From the NCBI RefSeq assembly GCF_000829415.1, contig NZ_AP014637.1, positions 5,721,001 through 5,785,000 of the forward strand: a stretch of 64,000 nt of DNA, written 5' to 3'. This DNA comes from Pseudomonas sp. StFLB209 (GTDB taxonomy: Bacteria > Pseudomonadota > Gammaproteobacteria > Pseudomonadales > Pseudomonadaceae). A program made the position numbers and the translations under genes. Each line of letters starts with the position of its first letter. The first letter of the stretch is position 1. Under the pieces are notes generated by a model, which was given only the letters and a program-made list of their open reading frames with translations, was not told the DNA's origin and did no database searches. Shown one piece after another: positions 48,252-58,140 of the stretch.

Positions 48252-51080
48252 ATGAAACCGACTTATCAGCCAGTCCAGCGTCTGGCCCTGGCGATACGCA
48301 AGCACTTTAGCACTGGCGCACTGGGGCTGTGCCTGGCCGTGAGCAGCCAGTACCTGGCAGCCGCACCCGGCCAGGCAGCCCGCGAGCCCATGCTGCAGGC
48401 CCGGCACAGCTTCGACATCTCGGTGCAGGAGCTGGCCAGCGCGCTGATCAGCTTCGGTCAACAGAGCGGCTTGCAAGTCACGATGGACCCGGCCCTGCTC
48501 GGCCAGCGCTACAGCCAGTCGGTAGTCGGTGAGATGAGCGCCGAACAGGCCCTGCAAAGGCTGCTGCGTGGCAGCGGGATTGGCTGGCGCTTTGAGCAGG
48601 GTACGCTGGTGTTCAGCCTGGAGCCCAGCGCACGGTTCGATGCGCCCATGGAGCTTAACAGCACCGTGGTACTCGGCACCCCGCAAGACAACGCCTTTCA
48701 GGGTGAGACGGTGATCAACCGCAAGGCGATCAAGGCCTTTCCCGGTGCCAACGGCGATATCACCACATTGCTGCGCATGCACCCCAGCGTGCAGTTCAAT
48801 AATGCCCAGCAAAGCTCCAATGCCCCCGGTGAAATCGACCCGGCCGATATCAGCATCAATGGTGCCAAGTACTACCAGAACAACTTCATGATCGACGGGA
48901 TCTCGATCAATAACGATCTGGATCCCGGTGAACACAGTTACGGCTCGATCCGCCAGTTCGATTCACCGCCCAGCCGCTCCCATGGCATTGCCCTGGACGC
49001 CGACCTGCTTGAAGAGGTGCGGGTTTACGATAGCAACGTCCCCGCCGAATATGGCGGTTTCAACGGCGGGGTTATCGATGCCATTACCCGCAAACCGAGC
49101 CGTCAACTACACGGCAAACTCTCGGCCTCGATGACCCGCTCGCAATGGACCCGTTACCATATCAACGAGGCCGACCGGGAAAATTTCGCCTACTCGACCG
49201 ACGAGCAGTATCAGCCAGATTTCGAAAAAACCACCGTGCGCGGCACGCTGGAAGGACACCTCACCGATGACTTTGGTGCCATCGTGAACTTCTCGCAAAA
49301 ACGCTCGACCATTGGCCTGAACGCCAATGACAACGGCTACAGCAGCAGTACCGCGATGGCCAATCAGGATCAGACCCGGCGCATCGACAACTACCTGATC
49401 AAGACTTACTGGAACGTCAGCGACCGGCTGAGCCTCGATACCTCGCTGACCTACGCCCCACAGGAGAACTATTACTTCTTTGCCAACCGTATCAATGGCG
49501 GCTTCGTCAATGAAAGCGGCGGCTGGCAAGGCAGCCTGAAATCGGTCTGGAGCGACGACACCTTCACCTGGACCAACAAGCTGGCGTTGACCAATGTCAC
49601 CAGCTCGCGCGACTCCGATTCCGATTACTACATCAACTGGTACTACTCGGACGTGAAAAACTGGGGCAACCCCGACAGCAATACCGCCCGCAGTGCCGAA
49701 GGCAATTATGGCGATGTCGATCAGACCCAGCGTGGCGCTACCTGGACCTCCAAGGTCGACTGGCAACCGCTGGAGTTCGCCGGGCTGGAGCATCACCTCA
49801 CGGTGGGCATCGACCTGTCACACCAGACCGCGACCTGGGAGCGTCTCAATGACGCCATGTCCGTCGGCACGCTGATTCGCGATAACGGCACCCGTTGCGA
49901 CAATAACGATAGCCTGTGCTCGATTGGCCGCCTGATCAACGGAAATACTAGGCAGTACGCCACCCGCAGGGTGGATTACAGCGCTGGTAAGATTGAAATC
50001 AGCGAAACCAAGTATGCGCTGTTCATGCAAGACACATTCTCGATCGGTGACCTGACCCTGCGCCCCGGTGTGCGCCTGGAAGGTGACGACTACATGGAGA
50101 AGAAGACCATCGCACCGCGCTTTTCCGGCGACTACGACATCTTCGGCGACCGCAGCAGCGTGCTGGTATTTGGCGCCAACCGCTATTACGGCCGCAACCT
50201 TTACAAGTATCGCCTGGCTGACGGACGCGGCGCCCTGCAAACCAGCTGGGCACGCAACAGCCAGACCGGCACCTGGACAGGTACTCGGTCACAGAACCTG
50301 AGCAAATTCTCGACCCTGGATATTCCCTATGACGATGAACTGACGCTGGGTCTTGAACAACGGTGGCTGAACAGCCAGTTCAGCCTCAAATACGTGTATC
50401 GCGAGGGTAACGACAAGATCAACCGGGCCTATGGGCGCGTGCTGGGCGTGCCTGCCGAACCGGGCTATGACACCAACTACTTCAGTTACACCAACGAGGG
50501 GTCGAGCAAAAGCGACAACGTGACGCTGACGGTCACGCCCCTTGAAGAGCTCAAATGGCTGGGCAGCAGCACCAGCCTGCAACTGGCCTTGAACTGGCAG
50601 CGCACCCGAGATGCCTACGGCAACTACGACGACGCAATTACCGCCGAACTGCTTGACAACGACAAGGTGATGTATGAAGGCCGAGTGATCGACTATATCG
50701 ATCTGCCGGCCAACAACTTCAACCGGCCGTGGAGTGCGCGCCTGACCGCGATCACCGAAATCCCGCAATTGAACCTGACGTGGAGCAACTTCCTGCGTTA
50801 CCGGGGGGCCTACGACCAACTGATCGCCACCGGCGACGATGTCACGGTCGACGGGCAAGCGTACCAGCTGTTCGAAACCGCCCGCGTCAAAGCCGCCCCG
50901 ACCTGGGACATGCGAGTGGACTGGGAGCTGCCTACCGGCAAGGACCAGGCGCTGTTCATGGCGGTGGACATCACCAACGTGACCGACAAGGTCAACCCGA
51001 TTATCAGCAGCGGGTCGGCCGCCAAGACCACCTATGAAGTCGGCCGCCAATACTGGCTTGAGGTCGGCTACCGCTTCTGA
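48252..51080 (+). CDS. TonB-dependent receptor with STN signalling domain (FusA/YddB-like operon)
   Basis: A 942-residue outer-membrane receptor. After an extended N-terminus and signal segment (ALGLCLAVSSQYLAAA) comes an STN signalling domain, about residues 53-122 (FDISVQELASALISFGQQSGLQVTMDPAL). The plug follows (ELNSTVVLGTPQDNAFQGETVINRKAIKAF, DISINGAKYYQNNFMIDGISIN), then a 22-strand barrel ending RQYWLEVGYRF with terminal Phe. GGGGA precedes the ATG. It is followed at 60 bp by an M16 peptidase lipoprotein gene and a YddA-like ABC gene, the gene set of E. coli yddAB-pqqL and the Pectobacterium Fus ferredoxin-uptake system. The cargo is therefore proposed to be an iron protein or peptide, not a small siderophore. 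STN implies FecIR-type signalling. Confidence 0.85.
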   Translation: MKPTYQPVQRLALAIRKHFSTGALGLCLAVSSQYLAAAPGQAAREPMLQARHSFDISVQELASALISFGQQSGLQVTMDPALLGQRYSQSVVGEMSAEQALQRLLRGSGIGWRFEQGTLVFSLEPSARFDAPMELNSTVVLGTPQDNAFQGETVINRKAIKAFPGANGDITTLLRMHPSVQFNNAQQSSNAPGEIDPADISINGAKYYQNNFMIDGISINNDLDPGEHSYGSIRQFDSPPSRSHGIALDADLLEEVRVYDSNVPAEYGGFNGGVIDAITRKPSRQLHGKLSASMTRSQWTRYHINEADRENFAYSTDEQYQPDFEKTTVRGTLEGHLTDDFGAIVNFSQKRSTIGLNANDNGYSSSTAMANQDQTRRIDNYLIKTYWNVSDRLSLDTSLTYAPQENYYFFANRINGGFVNESGGWQGSLKSVWSDDTFTWTNKLALTNVTSSRDSDSDYYINWYYSDVKNWGNPDSNTARSAEGNYGDVDQTQRGATWTSKVDWQPLEFAGLEHHLTVGIDLSHQTATWERLNDAMSVGTLIRDNGTRCDNNDSLCSIGRLINGNTRQYATRRVDYSAGKIEISETKYALFMQDTFSIGDLTLRPGVRLEGDDYMEKKTIAPRFSGDYDIFGDRSSVLVFGANRYYGRNLYKYRLADGRGALQTSWARNSQTGTWTGTRSQNLSKFSTLDIPYDDELTLGLEQRWLNSQFSLKYVYREGNDKINRAYGRVLGVPAEPGYDTNYFSYTNEGSSKSDNVTLTVTPLEELKWLGSSTSLQLALNWQRTRDAYGNYDDAITAELLDNDKVMYEGRVIDYIDLPANNFNRPWSARLTAITEIPQLNLTWSNFLRYRGAYDQLIATGDDVTVDGQAYQLFETARVKAAPTWDMRVDWELPTGKDQALFMAVDITNVTDKVNPIISSGSAAKTTYEVGRQYWLEVGYRF

Positions 51081-51140
51081 TCGCCCGACCCTTTGCCCAA
51101 GCAGGGGCGCAAAGCCCCTGCCAAGACTGGAAATAACCTG

Positions 51141-53960
51141 ATGAAAACAACAATCGCGAGCCTGTGCGGCTTGCTGTTGCTGGGCGGCTGCGCCCGGCTT
51201 GCGGTAGACGACCAGGCGCAGACCTGGGACCCACGTGTGGTACACGGCCAGTTGCCCAACGGCCTGGAATACCGCCTGGTGCGCGAGACCTCGCAACCGG
51301 GGCGTATTGATGTGCGCCTGACCGTGCGCGCCGGCTCTGTGGATGAAAGCGCCCGGCAGGTCGGTGTTGCGCACTTGGTCGAGCATCTGAATTTCTATAA
51401 CCACGGCAACGCCACTGACGACATTCGCCAGCGCATGAGCCAATGGGGCTGGGTCTCGGGCCGCCATTACAATGCCATCACCAGCTACGACCGCACCCAG
51501 TACCTGCTCAGCCCAAGCGGCGGCGCGGCGCAAACCGAACAGGCCCTCCAGGCGCTGGCCACCCTGAGCCTGGCAGCCGATTACAACGCGGCCGATCTGG
51601 ACCGCGAACGGCCCATCGTCATTGAAGAATGGCGCGGCGGCCTGGGCGTGGCGCAACGCATGAACGATCAGCGCACCGCTGCCCAGCGCATCGGCTCGCG
51701 CTACCCGCAGCATCGCACCATCGGCAACGAAGCGGCGATCCGCAGCGCCAGCCTGGAGCAGCTCAAGGCCTTCCAGCAGCGCTGGTATGCGCCCAACAAC
51801 ATGATTCTGACCATCGTCGGTGACATCGACCCGGCCGCCCTGCCCGCACGTATCAAGCACTGGTTCGGCAACGCTGCATCGGTGCCATTGCCTGACCGAA
51901 CCTGGCGCGAACTGACGCTGGACGAGCAACTGAAGATCGTGCGCCTGCAAGACAGCCAGAGCGGCAGCAATCAGGTGGCCCTGCTGTTTCGCCTGCATGA
52001 ACCAGGCAGCCGCGCAATAACCCATAGCGGCGCACGCGAGCGGCTGGTCGACCGCCTGACCCTCGCGGTGCTGGTCGACCAGTTGCGCCGCCAGCCACGT
52101 GATGCGGGGGTACGCAGCCTCAGCGTGCAGAAGAACCAGATCGGCGAATACTCCAGCGTGCTGGGCATCGCCGCCGGCGTCGAGGCTCAGGGCCATGACA
52201 ACGCCCTGCGTCAGCTGTTGAGTGAAATCGAGCGCCTGCGCCGTTTCGGCCTGTTTGAGGCGGACATGCAGCGCGAAAAGAGCCGCATCCGCGAAATTGC
52301 CCAGGGCATGCTGCGCAACGACCCGCAGCGCAGTTTCGAGCAGTGGGTCAACCACCTCAACGACGCGGCGATCCAGGACCGCCTGGTGATGGACAAGCAC
52401 CAGATTGCCCGGCAGTACCTGACGATGCTCGACACCGTCAGCCTCGATGACCTCAATCAGCGCTTCAAGCGCTGGACCGACAGCGCCGACCGGGTACTGC
52501 AGTTGACCGCACCCGCCGACCAGAACCTGCCGCTGCCAGGCCAGGCCGAGGTGCAGGCGCTGCTGGCGGACGTGCGCAAGAGCACACTCCAGGCACCGCA
52601 ACCGCTGCCGGCCCAGACCCATGAAGTGCAGGCCGCACTGCCGGCCCTGCCGGCGGTCGGCGCCAGCGGCAAGGTTGTCGAGCAACGCCGTTATGACGCA
52701 GAAAACGTCGAGTACTGGCAGCTGAGCAACGGCGACCGGCTGGTCTGGCTCAAACAGGCTGCCGCCGACGGCGGTATGCTCATGCAGGCCATGTCGGACG
52801 CCGGGTTTCACACTGGAGAGATTCCGGGCTGGCGCAGTCAGGTGGCGGCCCAACTGGGCCAGCAACAAGCACCGCAGGGCTGGAGCCAGGTGCAGTTCAA
52901 GCGCTGGCAGCGTGAACAGGGCATTCAGTTGACTCATGAACAGGCCGCCGATCATTGGCAGGTCAAGGTCTCGACCCTGGAACAAGCCAAAGACCTGCCA
53001 GCCGCCGAGCGTTTGCAGGCCATGCTGCACAGTTACCACCTGAGCCAGGCTGCGCTGGTGGTCGATGAACAAGCGTTGCAACAGCCTCGTGAACAACTGA
53101 TGGACCAGGCGGCGCCCAAACGCGAGAGCGTTCGCGCTCAGCAGCAACAGACCCTCAGTGCTCTGCGCCATGCTGCCGGGCACGATCAAGTGCCCACTGT
53201 CAGCGAGCTGGAGCAGCTCAGTGCCGAGCAGCTTGCCAGCGACTGGCAGCGCCTGACCCAGGCGCCGGTCACCCATTACCTGTTGGCCGGTGTCGATGCT
53301 GCGGTCTTGCAGCCGCTGGTCGAGCAACACCTGGCCAGTATCCCGCGCGGCGCCGCGCTGCACAGCCAGCCGTTCAGGCAGCGCAGCGGCCGACACGTCA
53401 AAACCCTGGACATCGGTATCGAGCCACGCACCCAATGGCAGGCCTACAGCTACCGCGAACAACCCTGGACACCGGAGGACGCCGCACGCATCTCGGCCCT
53501 GCAAACCCTGGCCCAGGCAGCGTTGAAGCAGCAGCTGCGCAGTGAAGCAACGGGCGTCTATTCGCTGACCTTCGAAACCAGCCTGGACCCGCGCAGCCAG
53601 CGCATCGAAACACGGCTGAACTTCTACACCGACCCGGCACGGGCCGACGAGCTGTGGCAACGGGCGCGCCAGACCCTGGCCCAACTACCCGAAACCCTGG
53701 ACCCACTGGCAGTGACCAAACTACGCAATGCTCTGCTACGCGACGAACGTGCCCGGCGCAGTGACGCCCAGACCCAGTTGCGCCGGCTGATCCTCAGCGA
53801 TCAACAGTGGGGCGACCCGCGCTACCTGAGCCAGCAACAGCAACTGCCCGAAGCCCTGACCCACGCCGACCTCAAGCGTCTGGCCGGTCAGCTGTTCGAT
53901 GAGCGCAATATGGTGCTGCTGCGCCTGAATCCGGCACCTGCCGGGGTGGCCGGGCGATGA
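51141..53960 (+). CDS. M16 zinc metallopeptidase lipoprotein (PqqL/FusC-like)
   Basis: A 939-residue periplasmic lipoprotein. The N-terminus has a lipobox LLGGC with C17 as the acylation site. The M16 inverted zinc motif HLVEH is at 78-82, and the third ligand is a Glu in VIEEWRGG (E162 or E163). Four pitrilysin-like modules fit the length of the PqqL family (about 930). A second inactive-looking half follows a linker near 480. In the PqqL/FusC paradigm the enzyme cleaves imported ferredoxin to release iron. The stop overlaps the ABC gene ATG by ATGA. CCTGATG-type start; no long leader. Confidence 0.9.
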   Translation: MKTTIASLCGLLLLGGCARLAVDDQAQTWDPRVVHGQLPNGLEYRLVRETSQPGRIDVRLTVRAGSVDESARQVGVAHLVEHLNFYNHGNATDDIRQRMSQWGWVSGRHYNAITSYDRTQYLLSPSGGAAQTEQALQALATLSLAADYNAADLDRERPIVIEEWRGGLGVAQRMNDQRTAAQRIGSRYPQHRTIGNEAAIRSASLEQLKAFQQRWYAPNNMILTIVGDIDPAALPARIKHWFGNAASVPLPDRTWRELTLDEQLKIVRLQDSQSGSNQVALLFRLHEPGSRAITHSGARERLVDRLTLAVLVDQLRRQPRDAGVRSLSVQKNQIGEYSSVLGIAAGVEAQGHDNALRQLLSEIERLRRFGLFEADMQREKSRIREIAQGMLRNDPQRSFEQWVNHLNDAAIQDRLVMDKHQIARQYLTMLDTVSLDDLNQRFKRWTDSADRVLQLTAPADQNLPLPGQAEVQALLADVRKSTLQAPQPLPAQTHEVQAALPALPAVGASGKVVEQRRYDAENVEYWQLSNGDRLVWLKQAAADGGMLMQAMSDAGFHTGEIPGWRSQVAAQLGQQQAPQGWSQVQFKRWQREQGIQLTHEQAADHWQVKVSTLEQAKDLPAAERLQAMLHSYHLSQAALVVDEQALQQPREQLMDQAAPKRESVRAQQQQTLSALRHAAGHDQVPTVSELEQLSAEQLASDWQRLTQAPVTHYLLAGVDAAVLQPLVEQHLASIPRGAALHSQPFRQRSGRHVKTLDIGIEPRTQWQAYSYREQPWTPEDAARISALQTLAQAALKQQLRSEATGVYSLTFETSLDPRSQRIETRLNFYTDPARADELWQRARQTLAQLPETLDPLAVTKLRNALLRDERARRSDAQTQLRRLILSDQQWGDPRYLSQQQQLPEALTHADLKRLAGQLFDERNMVLLRLNPAPAGVAGR

Positions 53961-55642
53961 AGACCCTGTGCACCTTTTGGACGCTGGCGCGCCCCTACTG
54001 GCTGGACCGCCGTCAGTGGCTGTCATGGGTGCTGTTGCTCAGCGTGATAGGCCTGGGCCTGATGGTGGTGCAGATCAACCTGTGGATCAACGCCTGGAGC
54101 AAGACCTTCTACGATGCCCTGGGCGAGTTCAACACCGCAGCGCTGTACGGGCTGATGCTGCAATACAGCCTGTACATCGGCCTGTACGTGATTGCAGTGG
54201 TCTACATCGAATGGCTGCGCCGCGCCTTGGTGCTGCGCTGGCGCCGGGCGCTGACACACAGCATGCTCGACGCCTGGTTCAAGGACCAGGCCTACTATCG
54301 GCTGGGCTTGGGGGGTGAACCGGACAACCCCGACCAGCGGATTGCCGAAGACATCGAGACGCTGACCAACCGCAGTGTCGAACTGGTCGCCTCGCTGGTC
54401 ATCAACGTGGCTCAGGTCGGGGCCTTTCTGGTGGTGCTATGGAATCTGTCGGGGGTGTTGAAGTTCGAACTGTTCGGCCGCCCCTGGGAGATCCACGGCT
54501 ATCTGGTATGGGTCGCGGTTGCCTACAGTGTGCTCGGCACCCTGTTTACCCATTACCTGGGCCATCACCTGCACCGGCTCAATTACCAGCAACAGCAGGC
54601 CGAAGGCGATTTTCGCGCCAGCCTGCTGCGCAAACGTGAACACGCCGAGCAGATCGCCCTGTACCGTGGCGAGGCGGCCGAAAAACAGCAATTGCATAAC
54701 AGCTTCGAGGGCATTGCCCGCAACTGGTGGCAATTGATGGAGCGGGTGCGCAAGCTGCAATTTTTCACCGAAGGCTACGACCGGGTCAGCCGCATCGTAC
54801 CGGTGTTTGCCGCCCTGCCGGCCTTCCTGGCCAAGACCGTGACCCTGGGCGGGCTGATGCAGATTCGCAGCGCCTTCAGCGCCGTGCAGCAATCGCTGAG
54901 CTGGTTTGTCGATGTGTATCACCGGCTGATGATGGTCAGTGCGGCGGTCGAACGGCTGGGCCAGTTTCAGCAAGCCATCGACGCGACCCGCTGGCAGGCC
55001 TGCGATTGCCCACGCGGCGCAGTGCTGCGGCTGCACAACCTGAGCGTGCAACTGGCCGATGGCCGGTCGCTGCTGAACAACCTCAATCTGGTCGCCGGCC
55101 CCGGCCAGTGGCTGCGTCTGGAAGGCCGCAGCGGGCTGGGCAAATCCACCTTGCTGCGCACCCTGCAAGGTTTGTGGCCCTGGTACCGTGGCCGCTGGCA
55201 ACTGCCTGGCGGCAGCAGCCTGTTACTGCCGCAGCAGCCCTACCTGCCGCCGTTGCCGCTGCGTCAGTTGCTGGCCTACCCGGCCAGCGACTGCCCGGCC
55301 GACGAGCGCCTGATCGAGGTATTGCGACTGGTCGGTCTGAATCAGCTGAGCGAGCGCCTCGGTGAACAGGCCGAATGGGGCCGGGAACTGTCAGGCGGTG
55401 AACAGCAACGCTTGGGCATCGCCCGCGCCCTGCTCTACGCCCCCCAGACCCTGTACCTTGACGAGGCCACCAGCCAGCTTGACGAGCCAGCGGCCTGCCA
55501 GTTGCTGACCACCCTGCGCCAGGCACTGCCCGACACGCTGGTGGTCGGCATCAGCCATCAGCCCGGCGTGGCCCGGTTATTCACCCGCACCGTGACCTTG
55601 CACGGTCACGCCAGCGCCCAGCCAGCGCCTGCCTACCACTGA
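53957..55642 (+). CDS. YddA/FusD-like ABC transporter (membrane-ATPase fusion)
   Basis: A 561-residue half-transporter, the same length as E. coli YddA. N-terminal membrane domain with about six helices (SWVLLLSVIGLGLMVV, YGLMLQYSLYIGLYVIAVVYI, SLVINVAQVGAFLVVLW) of the SbmA/BacA-like type, ending near residue 340. The ATPase has Walker A GRSGLGKST (390-398), signature LSGGEQQR and Walker B TLYLDEATSQLD. In the Fus model it returns peptide fragments or expels waste after proteolysis. Translationally coupled to the peptidase gene. Its 3' end overlaps the convergent receptor gene by 10 bp. Confidence 0.88.
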   Translation: MKTLCTFWTLARPYWLDRRQWLSWVLLLSVIGLGLMVVQINLWINAWSKTFYDALGEFNTAALYGLMLQYSLYIGLYVIAVVYIEWLRRALVLRWRRALTHSMLDAWFKDQAYYRLGLGGEPDNPDQRIAEDIETLTNRSVELVASLVINVAQVGAFLVVLWNLSGVLKFELFGRPWEIHGYLVWVAVAYSVLGTLFTHYLGHHLHRLNYQQQQAEGDFRASLLRKREHAEQIALYRGEAAEKQQLHNSFEGIARNWWQLMERVRKLQFFTEGYDRVSRIVPVFAALPAFLAKTVTLGGLMQIRSAFSAVQQSLSWFVDVYHRLMMVSAAVERLGQFQQAIDATRWQACDCPRGAVLRLHNLSVQLADGRSLLNNLNLVAGPGQWLRLEGRSGLGKSTLLRTLQGLWPWYRGRWQLPGGSSLLLPQQPYLPPLPLRQLLAYPASDCPADERLIEVLRLVGLNQLSERLGEQAEWGRELSGGEQQRLGIARALLYAPQTLYLDEATSQLDEPAACQLLTTLRQALPDTLVVGISHQPGVARLFTRTVTLHGHASAQPAPAYH

Positions 55643-58065
55643 TGGCTGTAGCCAACGGTCAGCACCGTGCCCGGTGCTGGCAGGTGGCTGGTGTTGTTGC
55701 TGCTGCGCATCAACTGACTGTACAGCGGGTAGTAGTCACGGTTGAACAGGTTCTGGATGCCAACGCTGATTTGATCGTCCGGGCTGAGCTTGTAACGGCT
55801 GATCAGGTCGACTGTGGTGTAGCTGTCCACCTCGCGGCGGCCAAAGCTGGCCTGGCCGTTGAGGCGATAGTCTTGGCTGCCGATGTAGGTGGCCTGCAAG
55901 CGATTGCTCCACGCCTCGTCTGGCTGGTACTGCACGTAGGCGGTCAGCTTGACCGGCGGCACCCGGTAGCCGGTCATGTCCTGCCAGTCGCCGTTGGCCG
56001 GCTGCTCGCGGCCCTTCATCCAGGTAAAGGTGCCGCCCACACCCCAGACCTCATCGCTGGCCAGCCAGTCGGCGCTGGCCTCAACACCATGGATACGCTC
56101 TTTGGTGCGGGTCAGGATCAGACCATTGTTGAAGCTCTGCACATCGCCGAGTTTCGAGGTGGTATAGAACAGCGCCAGCGACGCCAGGGTCTGGCTGCCC
56201 AGCGCGCCACGCCAGCCCAGTTCATAATTGTTGGTCTTGACCGGCTCCAGATCGGAAGCACTGATATCGAAACCGCGCCGGGCGTTGCGCATCTGCACCC
56301 CGATATCCGGCAACTGGAAGCCCTGGCTGAACGCGGCGTAGATTTCCTGGCCGGCGACCGGCGAATAGACCACCCCGAGGTTGCCCAGCAGGTCGTCATA
56401 ACGAATCTTGCCGCCATCGATGCTGGCCGGGCTGGCATTGCGGATTTCCGAGAGCGGTATGAAATCACTGAACTCGGCGGTGGCGTACTCGTAACGCAAG
56501 CCGCCATCGATGGACCATTGGTCATTGAAGCGGTGCTGCAACTGAGCAAACGCGCCGGTACTGATGGTGGTCAGGTCAGGCATGTAGGTCAGCCGGCCGA
56601 CCTTGTCGAAATGTCGCGCGCCGCTGGCGTCATAGGCGGCCGCGTCAAAGATATCCAGCGGCATGTCGCTGCGCTCATGGTTGAGGTCAGCGCCCCAGAC
56701 CAGTTCGGTGCTTTCACCCAGCGGGGTGCGCAGGGTCAGGCGGCTGCCGAAGATTTCACTGTTCTGCATCACTTGGTCGACAAACCGCCCACGGGTCGCC
56801 ACCGCCCGTGCATCGAAGGGGGTGAAGCGGGTGTAGTAGTCGCGGTAATAGACTTGCGCCGCCAGCCTGGAGCCCCACAGGTCATCATGCTCATAGCTGA
56901 GGTTGGCCAGGGTGTTGCGGATCTGGTTCTGCTCATCGAGCCGCAGGCCATCGAGCAACCGGGCCGGCACCGAGCCTGGCGGTAATGCCGCCACCGATGG
57001 ATCGGAACCGTAGTCACTGTCCTGCTCAGCGTGGTAATGGCTGACCGCAAGTTGCAAACGCTGCTGCTCGTCCAGACGCAGGCCCAGTTTGCCGCCGATG
57101 TTCCAGGCATTGGAGTCAAACAGATCGCCCTGGCTCGGCTCCGGTGCGATCCGCCGGCCGTTGGCATCGAAGGCGCCACCGATATGCCGGGTACCAAAGT
57201 CCAGAGCGTAATCGACCACGCCCTGGGAACCGGCGACATGGTGCTGCAATTCGCCGCCCAGGCTGTCTTTGTCAAGCTGGCTCAGCGAAGCGTTGCCACT
57301 CAGGGTGGTCTGCGCACGGGGCTCGCCACCGGCCGGGCGAGTGGTGATATTGACGATCCCGCCAGTGGCACCGGCGCCGTAGATCGCGCTGCTGCCATGA
57401 ATGACCTCGACCCGCTCGATCAGTGCCGGGTCAAGGCTGGCAAGGTTGCGCGAAGAATCACGGTTGGTATTGAGCGGCACACCATCGACCAGGACCAGCA
57501 TGGTCCGGCCTCGCAAGGTCTGGCCGTAATCGGTGATGGTCCGGCTGGAGTCGGCCATGCCGGGAATGCTCTTGGCCAGGACACCGGCCAGGTTGTCGCT
57601 GCCGTGGCGCAAGGTCTGTAATTGCTCACCCTCAATGACGTTGACCTGCCGGGCCTGAGGCACCAGCTGGCTGGCGGTGCGCGAGGAAGTGACCTCCAGC
57701 GGGGCAAGCTCGACCTGGCGGGTGGCCGAGGGTGCGCCAGGCAGCGCGGCAGATGCTTGAGCCGGCACCACGATGTAGGTGTTGTCATCCTGCTGGCGGG
57801 CCTCAAGGCCGCTGTCACCGAGCAACTGCTGCAGGGCCTGGGCAGTGGTGTAGCGCCCGCGCAAGGCGGCGGCCTGCCGACCGCTGACCACGTCGCTGGA
57901 CAACACGATCTGGGCACTGGACTGGCGGGCCAGAGCGTTGAGCGACTGCTCCAGCGAGGCGGCCGGCAGGTCGAAGCTGAGCGGCTCGCCAGCCTGGGCC
58001 AACGACGACAAGCCAAGCATCAGGCTGCTGGCCAACAGGGAAAGACGCAGGGTCGGGGTGGTCAC
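55633..58065 (-). CDS. TonB-dependent siderophore receptor with STN domain (IutA/RhtA-like)
   Basis: An 810-residue receptor. Signal peptide (LRLSLLASSLMLGLSSLAQA), then STN (LSFDLPAASLEQSLNALARQSS), plug (QVNVIEGEQLQTL, GRTMLVLVDGVPLNTNRDSSRNLASLDPALIERVEVIHGSSAIYG), and barrel ending GYSHQW. The plug and the barrel landmarks DYGSDPS, LVWGADLNHERSDM and NNYELGWRG follow the aerobactin/rhizobactin/vibrioferrin (IutA/RhtA/PvuA) receptor pattern, so a citrate-type carboxylate-hydroxamate siderophore is likely. The start is GTG at 58065 (GGAG upstream). Preceded on the same strand by its FecI/FecR-like pair. No siderophore biosynthesis genes are here, so it may use a xenosiderophore. Confidence 0.88.
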   Translation of the reverse strand: MTTPTLRLSLLASSLMLGLSSLAQAGEPLSFDLPAASLEQSLNALARQSSAQIVLSSDVVSGRQAAALRGRYTTAQALQQLLGDSGLEARQQDDNTYIVVPAQASAALPGAPSATRQVELAPLEVTSSRTASQLVPQARQVNVIEGEQLQTLRHGSDNLAGVLAKSIPGMADSSRTITDYGQTLRGRTMLVLVDGVPLNTNRDSSRNLASLDPALIERVEVIHGSSAIYGAGATGGIVNITTRPAGGEPRAQTTLSGNASLSQLDKDSLGGELQHHVAGSQGVVDYALDFGTRHIGGAFDANGRRIAPEPSQGDLFDSNAWNIGGKLGLRLDEQQRLQLAVSHYHAEQDSDYGSDPSVAALPPGSVPARLLDGLRLDEQNQIRNTLANLSYEHDDLWGSRLAAQVYYRDYYTRFTPFDARAVATRGRFVDQVMQNSEIFGSRLTLRTPLGESTELVWGADLNHERSDMPLDIFDAAAYDASGARHFDKVGRLTYMPDLTTISTGAFAQLQHRFNDQWSIDGGLRYEYATAEFSDFIPLSEIRNASPASIDGGKIRYDDLLGNLGVVYSPVAGQEIYAAFSQGFQLPDIGVQMRNARRGFDISASDLEPVKTNNYELGWRGALGSQTLASLALFYTTSKLGDVQSFNNGLILTRTKERIHGVEASADWLASDEVWGVGGTFTWMKGREQPANGDWQDMTGYRVPPVKLTAYVQYQPDEAWSNRLQATYIGSQDYRLNGQASFGRREVDSYTTVDLISRYKLSPDDQISVGIQNLFNRDYYPLYSQLMRSSNNTSHLPAPGTVLTVGYSHQW

Positions 58066-58140
58066 AGGGGCTTCTCCAGAAAAGACAGGGTTCCTGAAGA
58101 CAGCCGCCACAGCAGGCACGCAACCCTACCTGCAACGGAT

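Noticed and set aside
50289-53684. 1131-codon minus-strand frame
   Set aside because: Antisense to the TonB receptor and M16 peptidase genes. No domain pattern.
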